From: Caldifarciminota bacterium
GTDB taxonomy: Bacteria > Hydrothermota > Hydrothermia > B15-G9 > WFZT01
Reading direction: 5' to 3'
NCBI GenBank assembly: GCA_026986655.1
Contig: JALSOD010000236.1
Location: forward strand, 1 to 21,826
DNA length: 21,826 nt
Part shown: in pieces, positions 15,107-21,826 of the stretch
Numbering within the stretch: the stretch's first letter is position 1
Layout: every line of letters begins with the position of its first letter
The notes under the pieces: generated by a model
The model's database searches: none
What the model saw: only the letters and a program-made list of their open reading frames with translations
What the model was told of the DNA's origin: nothing
Made by a program: the position numbers and the translations under genes

Positions 15107-16247
15107 TGACATAAACATCGATGATAAAGATGTAAATGTGGAGGGATTACAAAATGCTAAAAGATCCGCTGGCTTTGATTGGCAGATTTTTACTCTTTTG
15201 ATACTCCTTGTAGCCATTGGGATTGTTATCACTCCCAGTGCAGGATACTTCAAGATAATGGGGAAAAATTACTCCTACACCCGTTATTTAATAGACCATT
15301 TCCTGCGGGTATTTATCGGGTTAACTGTCGGTTTTATCTTCTATATGATAAGTCCCCAAAAGCTAATAAAGGCGAGATTCCTTTTTATTGGCCTGTCATT
15401 ATTTTTTCTCTTGATTGTGCTCAAATTCTCTCCCTTTAAATTCAAGAGATGGATGCCAATCGGTCCATTTCTCTTCCAGCCCTCGGAGTTTACCAAAGTG
15501 GCCGTTCTTCTCTACATTGCAGGATTTGCCGCGAAGGGCAGGCAGAGGCTGAAGAGTTTAAGGAAGAGTTTCCTCTATCCTATGTTAATTGTTTTTGTCA
15601 ATGTTGCTTTGATAATCGCTGAACCGAACATATCCACCTCCATCCTCATCGTAACGATTGCTACAGCCCAGCTCTTTATTGGTGGTCTGAGATTTAGATA
15701 TGTTCTCCTCTTTATCCTACTCGCGGTCGGTGTTATTGGAACCGGTGTCATGGTCTCAAAAAATGCACGTGAGAGACTGCAAAATTTCATTCACCAGGAA
15801 CAAATTAAACCTGGAAAACAGGTTTATTATGCAAGACAGGCTATAAAAAACGGTGGATTACTGGGGGTTGGAATCGGCAAGGGGGAACACAAATTTTTCT
15901 ACCTTCTAAGGCAGGCAGACACAGACTTTGTTTACGCGGTAATCGGTGAAGAAATGGGATTTGTAGGTGCGTTTGCAGTTATTGTAATTTACCTGCTCCT
16001 ATTCCTTCTGGTACTCCTCAAAATCAGGTCATTTGCTGATGATATGGCGTATGCAGTTCTGGCATTTGGTATCGTATTCACTTTTCTCATCTACGCCCTG
16101 ATCAACATCTCCACATCACTTGGATTTATACCGGCAACAGGTGTGCCACTTCCATTTATCAGTTATGGTGGTAGTTCCATGCTTGCAAACATGACTATGG
16201 CTGGCATATTACTAAGGATACTGAAGGAGAAAAATGAAGCACGTTAA
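15081..16247 (+). CDS. ftsW: Septal peptidoglycan glycosyltransferase FtsW (SEDS family)
   Basis: FtsW polymerises lipid II into septal glycan and pairs with FtsI. The 388-residue protein has about ten membrane helices after a 33-residue acidic cytoplasmic tail. It shows the SEDS signatures RWMPIGPFLFQPSEFTK (123-139) and QADTDFVYAVIGEE (278-291), in which Asp282 matches the essential Asp of SEDS polymerases, and PLPFISYGGSSM (356-367). The start at 15081 follows GGGGAGA; an in-frame ATG at 15036 would lie deeper inside murD and lacks a good ribosome binding site. RodA is the nearest alternative, but the place between murD and murG supports FtsW. It overlaps murD by 26 nt and murG by 14 nt. 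Confidence 0.95.
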   Translation: MKSEELTFDDINIDDKDVNVEGLQNAKRSAGFDWQIFTLLILLVAIGIVITPSAGYFKIMGKNYSYTRYLIDHFLRVFIGLTVGFIFYMISPQKLIKARFLFIGLSLFFLLIVLKFSPFKFKRWMPIGPFLFQPSEFTKVAVLLYIAGFAAKGRQRLKSLRKSFLYPMLIVFVNVALIIAEPNISTSILIVTIATAQLFIGGLRFRYVLLFILLAVGVIGTGVMVSKNARERLQNFIHQEQIKPGKQVYYARQAIKNGGLLGVGIGKGEHKFFYLLRQADTDFVYAVIGEEMGFVGAFAVIVIYLLLFLLVLLKIRSFADDMAYAVLAFGIVFTFLIYALINISTSLGFIPATGVPLPFISYGGSSMLANMTMAGILLRILKEKNEAR

Positions 16248-17295
16248 GAAAATAATTATCTCAACAGGGGCCACAGGTGGGCACATTTTTCCGGCAATAG
16301 TTGTGGCAAACAAAGCGCGTGACATCGGACTGGAGGTAAAATTTATTCTCTCAAGTCCAAGGATCGATCTGGATGTTATAGACTTTGATATCCACATGGT
16401 TCCCAGTGCTCCAATAGTGGGCAAGAAATCTAATCTGGCAATCAATTTATTGAAAATTTTTGCCGGAACCATTAAAAGTATGCCTATGACCCTTTCAGAC
16501 AGAAGACGTAGTGTGATGCTTGCCTCAGGTGCCTTTCCCTCAGTCCCACCTTTAATTGCAGCGTATCTTTCGCGTCTCGATTTTTATATAATGGAACAAA
16601 ATGTGATTCCAGGTGCCACAGTTAAAACCTTTGCCTCGAAGGCGCGCGCAGTTTTTACCTCTTTCCCTGAAACCCAGGATTATCTTGAGAATGCGAACGT
16701 CATTTTTACCGGCAATCCTATAAGAAAGTTGACGAAATATGAGAATGCTAAGAGATTCGTGGGACTTGATGAAAACCAGAAGGTCGTTTTTGTAGTTGGG
16801 GGTTCACAGGGAGCACGAAGACTGGCTGAAATCGCTCTTGAGACATCAAAAAAGTTGAAAGATGTTTTCTTTTTCATCCAGTGTGGAAGGGGAAACCTTG
16901 AGTATTTCAAGAAAATTGGCCTCGTTGGTAAGAATTACAAAATTGAGCCCTTCATTGAGGATATGGGCCTTATGTACTCCCTTGCAGATGTTGTTGTTTC
17001 ACGTGCAGGTGCCGGAACTATTTTCGAAGTTATTCACTTTGGCATACCTTTGATACTTGTTCCCCTCGAAATATCACGTGGCCATCAGATCGAAAACGCG
17101 CGCTCCCTGGCAAAGAAACAAGCTGCCTTAATAGAGCTCGAATCCGAGCTTACACCCGATAAGCTTGCGGACAGAATTTCTGAATTATTGGGAAATAGTG
17201 CCTTACGTGAAGAGATGGTTAGAGCTCAAAAAGACTTTGCACCGTCTAATCCAGAAGAGAAAATTTTAAACTTTATCCTGGAGGATCAAAATTGA
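16234..17295 (+). CDS. murG: UDP-GlcNAc:lipid I N-acetylglucosaminyltransferase MurG
   Basis: MurG is a GT-B glycosyltransferase on the inner face of the membrane that converts lipid I to lipid II. The 353 residues carry the N-terminal glycine loop TGATGGHIFPA (11-21), MEQNVIPG (120-127), TGNPIR (159-164), the second glycine loop GGSQGA (189-194), SRAGAGTIFEV (256-266) and a UDP-GlcNAc-binding region ending in HQIENA (284-289). Length is normal. The ATG at 16234 follows AAGGAG and lies inside the end of ftsW. Confidence 0.96.
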   Translation: MKHVKKIIISTGATGGHIFPAIVVANKARDIGLEVKFILSSPRIDLDVIDFDIHMVPSAPIVGKKSNLAINLLKIFAGTIKSMPMTLSDRRRSVMLASGAFPSVPPLIAAYLSRLDFYIMEQNVIPGATVKTFASKARAVFTSFPETQDYLENANVIFTGNPIRKLTKYENAKRFVGLDENQKVVFVVGGSQGARRLAEIALETSKKLKDVFFFIQCGRGNLEYFKKIGLVGKNYKIEPFIEDMGLMYSLADVVVSRAGAGTIFEVIHFGIPLILVPLEISRGHQIENARSLAKKQAALIELESELTPDKLADRISELLGNSALREEMVRAQKDFAPSNPEEKILNFILEDQN

Positions 17296-18674
17296 TTTTT
17301 AGAAGAAAATTCCAAAAAATCCATATGGTTGGTATAGGCGGTTCCGGAATGAGCGGAATCGCAGAGGTTCTTCACAATCTTGGTTTTACCATTACAGGTT
17401 CAGATCTGAAGAAATCTGAAGTTACAGAAAGACTGGAAAAACTTGGAATAAAAATCCATTACGGGCACAGGCCTGAGAATATAAATGACGCCCAGATACT
17501 TGTCATATCAACCGCTATCCCACCTGACAATCCCGAAGTTGTGGCAGCTAAAGAGAAGGGAATCCCTGTAATTCGGCGAGCTGAGATGTTAGCTGAGCTC
17601 ATGAGGATCAAGTATTCCGTAGCGGTTTCTGGCTCGCACGGTAAAACTACGACAACTTCGATGATCGGAACTGTGCTGGAAAAGGCAGGATTGGACCCCA
17701 CTCTTGTTGTAGGAGGAAGATTGAGAGGGCTCGGCACTGGTGCAAAGATTGGCCAGAGTGAATTCCTGGTGGCAGAGGCGGATGAGTCCGACGGTTCGTT
17801 TCTGATGCTTTTCCCAACGCTCGCTGTCATCACAAACATTGACAGGGAGCACCTGGATACCTATGGAGACTTTGAAAACCTCAAAAAAGCGTTTATAAAA
17901 TTCGCGAACAGTGTTCCATTTTACGGAGCAGCCATAGTGAATTTGGATGATCCCAACAATCAGGACATTCTTCCAGAGATCAATAAAAGGCTTATCACAT
18001 ACGGACTGAAAAGGCAGGCGGAAATAAACGCACGAGAAATTACCCTTTCAAACAACGGTTCAAAATTCAAAGTTTTTAAAAATGACGAAGAGATCACAGA
18101 AGTAGAATTAAAAATTCCAGGAATTCACAACGTTAAAAATGCACTCGCAGCATTCGCGGTCGGCCTCGAAATGGATATTCCTCCGGTTGTCATAAGAGAT
18201 GCTCTCAAAGAATTTAGAGGTGTGATGAGACGAATGGAAATCAAAGGAGAATTGAACGGTATCACTTTCATGGATGACTATGGTCATCACCCATCAGAAA
18301 TTGACGCAGTGCTTGAAACTCTCGGTAGATTTTGGCAGGGTAGAATCATTGTCATCTTTCAACCGCACAGATACACGAGAACAAAACTTTTACATCACGA
18401 ATTTGGAAAGGTATTTCACGAGGCAGATATTGTGGTTATAACAAAGCTTTATCCTGCAGGTGAGAAGCCAATACCGGGTATAGATTCATCCGTCATTTAT
18501 GAGGAGGTGAAAAAATCGGGTCACAAGGGCGTATACCTCATCGAAGATAAAGAAGAAGTAAAAGACTTCGTCCTGAATCTGCTAAAACCCGGTGATCTCG
18601 TTCTGACACTGGGGGCTGGAGATGTATGGAAAATCGGGATAGATATACTTGAAACCCTTAAAAATGAGAAGTGA
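17292..18674 (+). CDS. murC: UDP-N-acetylmuramate:L-alanine ligase MurC
   Basis: MurC adds the first amino acid, L-Ala, to UDP-MurNAc. The 460 residues show GIGGSGMSGIAE (14-25), the ATP loop SGSHGKTTTT (113-122), EADESDGSF (162-170), NIDREHLD (182-189) and, further on, DDYGHHPSEI. The start is a TTG at 17292 that overlaps the murG stop as TTGA. It has a GGAGGATC ribosome binding site 4-5 nt upstream and gives the normal family N-terminus (KIHMVGIGGSGM). The rare start codon may lower MurC output relative to its neighbours. Confidence 0.96.
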   Translation: MIFRRKFQKIHMVGIGGSGMSGIAEVLHNLGFTITGSDLKKSEVTERLEKLGIKIHYGHRPENINDAQILVISTAIPPDNPEVVAAKEKGIPVIRRAEMLAELMRIKYSVAVSGSHGKTTTTSMIGTVLEKAGLDPTLVVGGRLRGLGTGAKIGQSEFLVAEADESDGSFLMLFPTLAVITNIDREHLDTYGDFENLKKAFIKFANSVPFYGAAIVNLDDPNNQDILPEINKRLITYGLKRQAEINAREITLSNNGSKFKVFKNDEEITEVELKIPGIHNVKNALAAFAVGLEMDIPPVVIRDALKEFRGVMRRMEIKGELNGITFMDDYGHHPSEIDAVLETLGRFWQGRIIVIFQPHRYTRTKLLHHEFGKVFHEADIVVITKLYPAGEKPIPGIDSSVIYEEVKKSGHKGVYLIEDKEEVKDFVLNLLKPGDLVLTLGAGDVWKIGIDILETLKNEK

Positions 18675-19521
18675 TTTGATAAGAAAAAATATCAATATCG
18701 CTAAATTTACCACCATGGAAGTTGGTGGAACAGTCGAATTCTATTCAAAACCTCGTAATTTAGAGGAGCTCAAGTATCTCATGAATTGGGCCCTTGACAG
18801 AGATGTTAAAACCTTCCTGCTTGGGAGTGGCTCTGATGTCATTTTTGGTGACGGCCATCACCACGTCCTGATAATTGACCTAAAATACTTTAAAGAGATT
18901 TCAATTCATAACAGGTATGTCAAAGCCATGGCGGGAGTTAACCTCAATAAATTGATCAAAATGACTGCTGAGAGTGGGCTTTCTGGGATGGAAGAACTAT
19001 TTGGAATCCCGGGTACCGTTGGCGGCTCGGTGAAGAAAAACGCTGGGGCCTTTGGCCGCGAGATAAAAGACATCCTTGAATCTGCAAGGATCTTTACCTC
19101 TAACGGGGAGATGAATGAGCTTGGAGCTGATAAGTTGGGGTTAACCTATCGTGAATCCAACTTTGACGGAATTCTCATTGAGGCAACTTTTAAACTTACA
19201 CCTGAAAATCCTGATAGAATAAAGGATAAAATGCGAGAGATTATCGGCAGGAGAAAGGCCACTCAGCCTAGGGGTAAAACATCGGGCTGTATTTTCAAGA
19301 ATCCAGAAAACGGTCCACCCGCCGGTTACCTCCTTGACCGGTCCGGCCTCAAAGGATTTAAAATAGGAGGAGCAAAATATTCTGAAGTCCATGCAAATTT
19401 CATCGTTAACATAGATGGGGCAAAAACTTCTCATGTCTTTGAGCTTATAAATGAAGGTAAGAAGAGAGTTTATGAAAACTTTGGCATAATGCTCGAAGAG
19501 GAGGTGGTGATATTGAGATGA
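18664..19521 (+). CDS. murB: UDP-N-acetylenolpyruvoylglucosamine reductase MurB
   Basis: MurB reduces UDP-GlcNAc-enolpyruvate to UDP-MurNAc with NADPH through bound FAD. The 285 residues have the FAD-binding half (TTMEVGGTVEFY, 16-27; LGSGSDVIF, 53-61; GIPGTVGG, 114-121; NAGAFG, 126-131), YRES (162-165), the C-terminal substrate domain and a final EEE (278-280) near the catalytic Glu position. The proton-donor Ser of typical MurB (GSxFKNP) is replaced by Cys209 in SGCIFKNP. The ATG at 18664 lacks a clear ribosome binding site and overlaps murC by 11 nt; a TTG at 18649 or at 18676 is possible. The preceding mur gene is murC, and no ddl follows. Confidence 0.94.
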   Translation: MRSDLIRKNINIAKFTTMEVGGTVEFYSKPRNLEELKYLMNWALDRDVKTFLLGSGSDVIFGDGHHHVLIIDLKYFKEISIHNRYVKAMAGVNLNKLIKMTAESGLSGMEELFGIPGTVGGSVKKNAGAFGREIKDILESARIFTSNGEMNELGADKLGLTYRESNFDGILIEATFKLTPENPDRIKDKMREIIGRRKATQPRGKTSGCIFKNPENGPPAGYLLDRSGLKGFKIGGAKYSEVHANFIVNIDGAKTSHVFELINEGKKRVYENFGIMLEEEVVILR

Positions 19522-19859
19522 AAAAGTTAGCGACGATCGCTGTTGTTTTAGCTTTCGCTGTCGGATTTTTTAAGGTATCTCGAGAGATTAAAAAGGCAAA
19601 TTTCCAGCACGTTCTCCATAGACAGAAGGGAATCGAAGAAGTAGTGAGGGAAACAACTCCTGAAATATTTTCTCGAACCCGAAAATTTATGAAAGACCGA
19701 CTGATTTTGAAAGACGGATGCGTTATAATTTTTGGAAGTGGAAATATAAAAAAGAAATTGAGAATTGCATCTGAAATTTTGAAAAAAGAAAAAAACGTGA
19801 CTGAAATTGATGTAAGTACACCTGGTTATGCTGTTGTAAAAAATGGGGGAAAGAAATGA
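19518..19859 (+). CDS. ftsQ: Miniature FtsQ/DivIB-like protein
   Basis: This gene occupies the ftsQ slot between murB and ftsA. The product has only 113 residues, whereas FtsQ proteins usually have about 220-280. It has an N-terminal membrane helix (about 4-18), a basic or mixed linker, and a C-terminal segment (60-108) that reads like the end of an FtsQ beta domain: LKDGCVIIFGSG, a Lys/Leu-rich helix, then TEIDVSTPGYAVVK (95-108), recalling the IDLR..G.vvv ending. The middle (25-60) is too short for a full POTRA domain. GGAGGTGGTGAT precedes the ATG, and the gene overlaps murB and ftsA as ATGA at both ends, so it looks intact rather than decayed. The assignment rests on position and the C-terminal pattern. 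Confidence 0.62.
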   Translation: MKKLATIAVVLAFAVGFFKVSREIKKANFQHVLHRQKGIEEVVRETTPEIFSRTRKFMKDRLILKDGCVIIFGSGNIKKKLRIASEILKKEKNVTEIDVSTPGYAVVKNGGKK

Positions 19860-21115
19860 AAATCAATGTGTTGAACATAGGTTCATTTTACATCTCAGGT
19901 GTCTCTGCCGATGTGCAGACAGACGAAAGAGGTGAACCTGCGAATATCCGAATTACGAGTTACGGAATTTCCAGAAGTGAAGGTATTACCGAAGGTTATG
20001 TGAACGCAAAGGAGAAATTTAAACACGCTGTCAACGAAGCTTTAAGAAAAATGCAGGCAGACCAGGATTATCGACCGGAGAATTTCTATATCTGTCTCAC
20101 CGGTGCTTATATAAAGGGGAAAGAGCAGGCCGTCCAGAGGGCCTGGTCAAGCGAAATGCACTATATAACACCCGAGGATATTGAAAAAATCATGGAATCC
20201 TCAAGATCCATCTCCATCTCTCCTGACTATGAAGTGATTAGCGTCCATCCAAATCAATTTAGGATAGACGAATCAAGCTCAACCAAAAGACCACTCAAAC
20301 TTAAGGGTCGTAAGCTGGAAATGAAATCGTACGTTGTTTACGGCGAGTCAAGCAAAATAGACAATATCAAAACCGCCTTGATGGAGTTGAAAATTTTACC
20401 ATCAGGGGTCTTTTATCAGCCTATAGCCGCCGGGTATGCTGTTCTCACCCAGAACGACTTTGACTATGGGCTTTCTGTTCTTGTGGATATCGGCCATAGC
20501 ACAACAGATGTTGCAATCTGGAAAAGTGGCGAGCTTGTTCATGCCTCATCCATTCCCATTGCCGGACTTCACATAACAAAAGACATCATGATCGCATTAA
20601 ATCTCAAGAATTTTGACACTGCTGAACGTCTCAAACTCACCCAGGGAACAGCGAGAGACGACCTTGTAGCCGAAGACGATTTTATAAATGTAACCGGACT
20701 AAAAAGTGGTAAAACCGTTGAAATTCCAAGAAGGGTGCTTGCAAGAATAATTTATGCAAGACTTTACGAAATTTTTTACCATGTAAACAATATCCTGAGT
20801 GGTTACAGAGCTTCAGATTCGATTCCTGTGAGTGTAGTGCTCGTTGGTGGATCAACTGGAATTGAGGGTATAGAGAAGCTCGCCCACGAGGTTTTAAATG
20901 CCTCTGTATCAATTGGTGAAATCCAGGGTTTTTCAAACATTCCACCTGATCTTGAGTGGCCATCCTTCGCATCCACCCTCGGAACGGTAAAATTAATCAT
21001 CGAGAACCACCTCATAACAGGAAAAATGGAAAATCTTCCCTCCAAAAACTCTGGGGAGTCAAAATTCAAAAAGCTCTTCAAAAAATTCAAAAAAACTGTT
21101 TCGGAGGAGTTTTAG
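19856..21115 (+). CDS. ftsA: Cell division protein FtsA
   Basis: FtsA is an actin-like protein that tethers FtsZ to the membrane and recruits the divisome. The 419 residues include the 1C domain (SEGITEGYV, 41-49, and following), the second phosphate loop as VDIGHSTTDVAIW (210-222), the adenosine loop VVLVGGSTGIEGIEKLA (327-343) and a C-terminal lysine-rich amphipathic helix (402-417), the usual membrane-targeting sequence. The first phosphate loop is altered: NVLNIGS (4-10) replaces the usual LDIGT, with Asn at the Asp position. The gene overlaps the ftsQ-like gene as ATGA and ends 1 nt before ftsZ. Confidence 0.93.
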   Translation: MKINVLNIGSFYISGVSADVQTDERGEPANIRITSYGISRSEGITEGYVNAKEKFKHAVNEALRKMQADQDYRPENFYICLTGAYIKGKEQAVQRAWSSEMHYITPEDIEKIMESSRSISISPDYEVISVHPNQFRIDESSSTKRPLKLKGRKLEMKSYVVYGESSKIDNIKTALMELKILPSGVFYQPIAAGYAVLTQNDFDYGLSVLVDIGHSTTDVAIWKSGELVHASSIPIAGLHITKDIMIALNLKNFDTAERLKLTQGTARDDLVAEDDFINVTGLKSGKTVEIPRRVLARIIYARLYEIFYHVNNILSGYRASDSIPVSVVLVGGSTGIEGIEKLAHEVLNASVSIGEIQGFSNIPPDLEWPSFASTLGTVKLIIENHLITGKMENLPSKNSGESKFKKLFKKFKKTVSEEF

Positions 21116-21116
21116 G

Positions 21117-21826
21117 ATGGATTCAAAAGAGGTCAAAATTTCACTTTCTGAGGATGAATTAAATAAAAACTCGATAATAAAGGTTGTTGGAATCGGTGGT
21201 GGCGGAAACAACGCAATAAATTATATGGTGAAAATGGGGTTAACAGGTGCTGATCTGATTGCCGCCAACACCGATCGGCAGGTTTTAGAAAACTCGCTTG
21301 CTCCCACGATTATTCAGCTTGGACCTGAATTGACCAAAGGACTCGGTGCGGGTGGAGATCCTGAGATTGGTAGAAAAGCCATCGAGGAATCGGCCGACGA
21401 ATTTAAAAAAGTACTTCAGGGTGCCCAGATGGTATTTTTAACCGCAGGGATGGGTGGAGGAACTGGGACCGGCGGCATTCCAGTCGCCGCTGAGATTGCA
21501 AAATCTATGGGACTCGTAACGGTTGCCATTGTTACAAAACCTTTCAGCTTTGAGGGAAGATACCGCCTTGAAAAGGCAGAAAAGGGAATTGAAGAACTGA
21601 AAGAGAAAGTAGATACCTTGATAGTTATTCCAAACGATAAAATTCTCGAAATGGTGGATGTTCCAATGGAACAGGCATTCGAACTCGCGGACCAGGTTCT
21701 CTACAAAGCAGTTAAGGGCATTCTGGACCTAAAATGGAAACCCGGAAAGATTAACCTCGATTTTGCCGATATAAAGTCCGTCATGTCGGAGAGAGGCTAT
21801 GCAATTATGGGAATTGGTGAAGGAGA
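21117..21826 (+). CDS. ftsZ: Cell division GTPase FtsZ (partial; 3' end outside the window)
   Basis: FtsZ is the tubulin-like GTPase that forms the Z-ring. The 236 codons present cover the nucleotide-binding domain and the start of the C-terminal half: GIGGGGNNA (25-33), NTDRQ (51-55), the tubulin signature GGGTGTGG (113-120), FEGRYR (145-150) and the T7 synergy loop NLDFADIK (213-220) with both acidic residues. The N-terminus has an acidic tail of about 18 residues. The ATG at 21117 follows GGAGGAG at 7 nt and lies 1 nt after the ftsA stop. The C-terminal FtsA-binding tail is not in the window. Confidence 0.97.
   Translation, partial: MDSKEVKISLSEDELNKNSIIKVVGIGGGGNNAINYMVKMGLTGADLIAANTDRQVLENSLAPTIIQLGPELTKGLGAGGDPEIGRKAIEESADEFKKVLQGAQMVFLTAGMGGGTGTGGIPVAAEIAKSMGLVTVAIVTKPFSFEGRYRLEKAEKGIEELKEKVDTLIVIPNDKILEMVDVPMEQAFELADQVLYKAVKGILDLKWKPGKINLDFADIKSVMSERGYAIMGIGEG

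Noticed and set aside
1..21826. CRISPR arrays, insertion sequences, tRNA or rRNA genes
   Set aside because: None seen on either strand. The sequence is almost fully occupied by vertically typical housekeeping genes, with no repeat-spacer pattern or transposase.

Overview
The window holds an almost complete bacterial dcw (division and cell wall) cluster on the + strand, from mraZ at about 6.6 kb to a truncated ftsZ at the right edge. A divergent set of genes fills the left 6.5 kb on the - strand. The DNA is AT-leaning (about 40 % G+C by eye) and uses many AGA/AGG arginine codons. Shine-Dalgarno sites are mostly strong GGAGG types. The MurE DNPR motif points to a meso-diaminopimelate peptidoglycan, and the division amidase carries a helical insert of the kind seen in Gram-negative cell-separation amidases. 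Together these suggest a deep-branching, possibly thermophilic bacterium (Thermotogota-like or a candidate phylum such as WOR-3/Hydrothermae). That placement is inference only; no rRNA gene or other taxonomic marker was seen.

Left region (1-6481, - strand, read right to left). A COG2231-type HhH-GPD DNA glycosylase, cinA and adenine deaminase form one tight run (ATGA overlap, then a 1-nt gap). After about 120 nt containing a candidate promoter, a strong ribosome binding site and a possible 34-codon leader ORF, there follow a secreted N-acetylmuramoyl-L-alanine amidase and a Ser/Thr protein kinase fused to a P-loop ATPase. The kinase gene runs off the left edge.

Divergent control region (6482-6624). 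It contains a very good -35/-10 pair for the glycosylase operon, placed so that its mRNA would start at or next to the ATG (leaderless). It also contains three TGGGN-like boxes at exact 10-bp spacing, the known pattern of a MraZ operator, and a plausible mraZ promoter overlapping them.

Right region (6625-21826, + strand). Gene order is mraZ, rsmH, ftsL, ftsI, murE, murF, mraY, murD, ftsW, murG, murC, murB, a very short ftsQ-like gene, ftsA and ftsZ (partial). Of the 14 junctions, 12 overlap and two have a 1-nt gap, so this looks like a single translationally coupled polycistron. Its products build the UDP-MurNAc-pentapeptide (MurB-F), make lipid I and II (MraY, MurG), polymerise and cross-link septal peptidoglycan (FtsW, FtsI), and form the Z-ring and divisome core (FtsZ, FtsA, FtsQ-like, FtsL). 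MraZ is the likely autoregulator. No ddl gene is present within the cluster.

No wholly new system is evident. The most unusual points are the miniature FtsQ that seems to lack a POTRA domain, an ftsL of which about 63 % is also read in a neighbouring gene's frame, the intact MraZ box array, a leaderless promoter with a TGGGA box in its spacer, a possible leader peptide before the amidase, and the kinase-ATPase paired with that amidase. No stretch longer than 300 nt lacks a gene.
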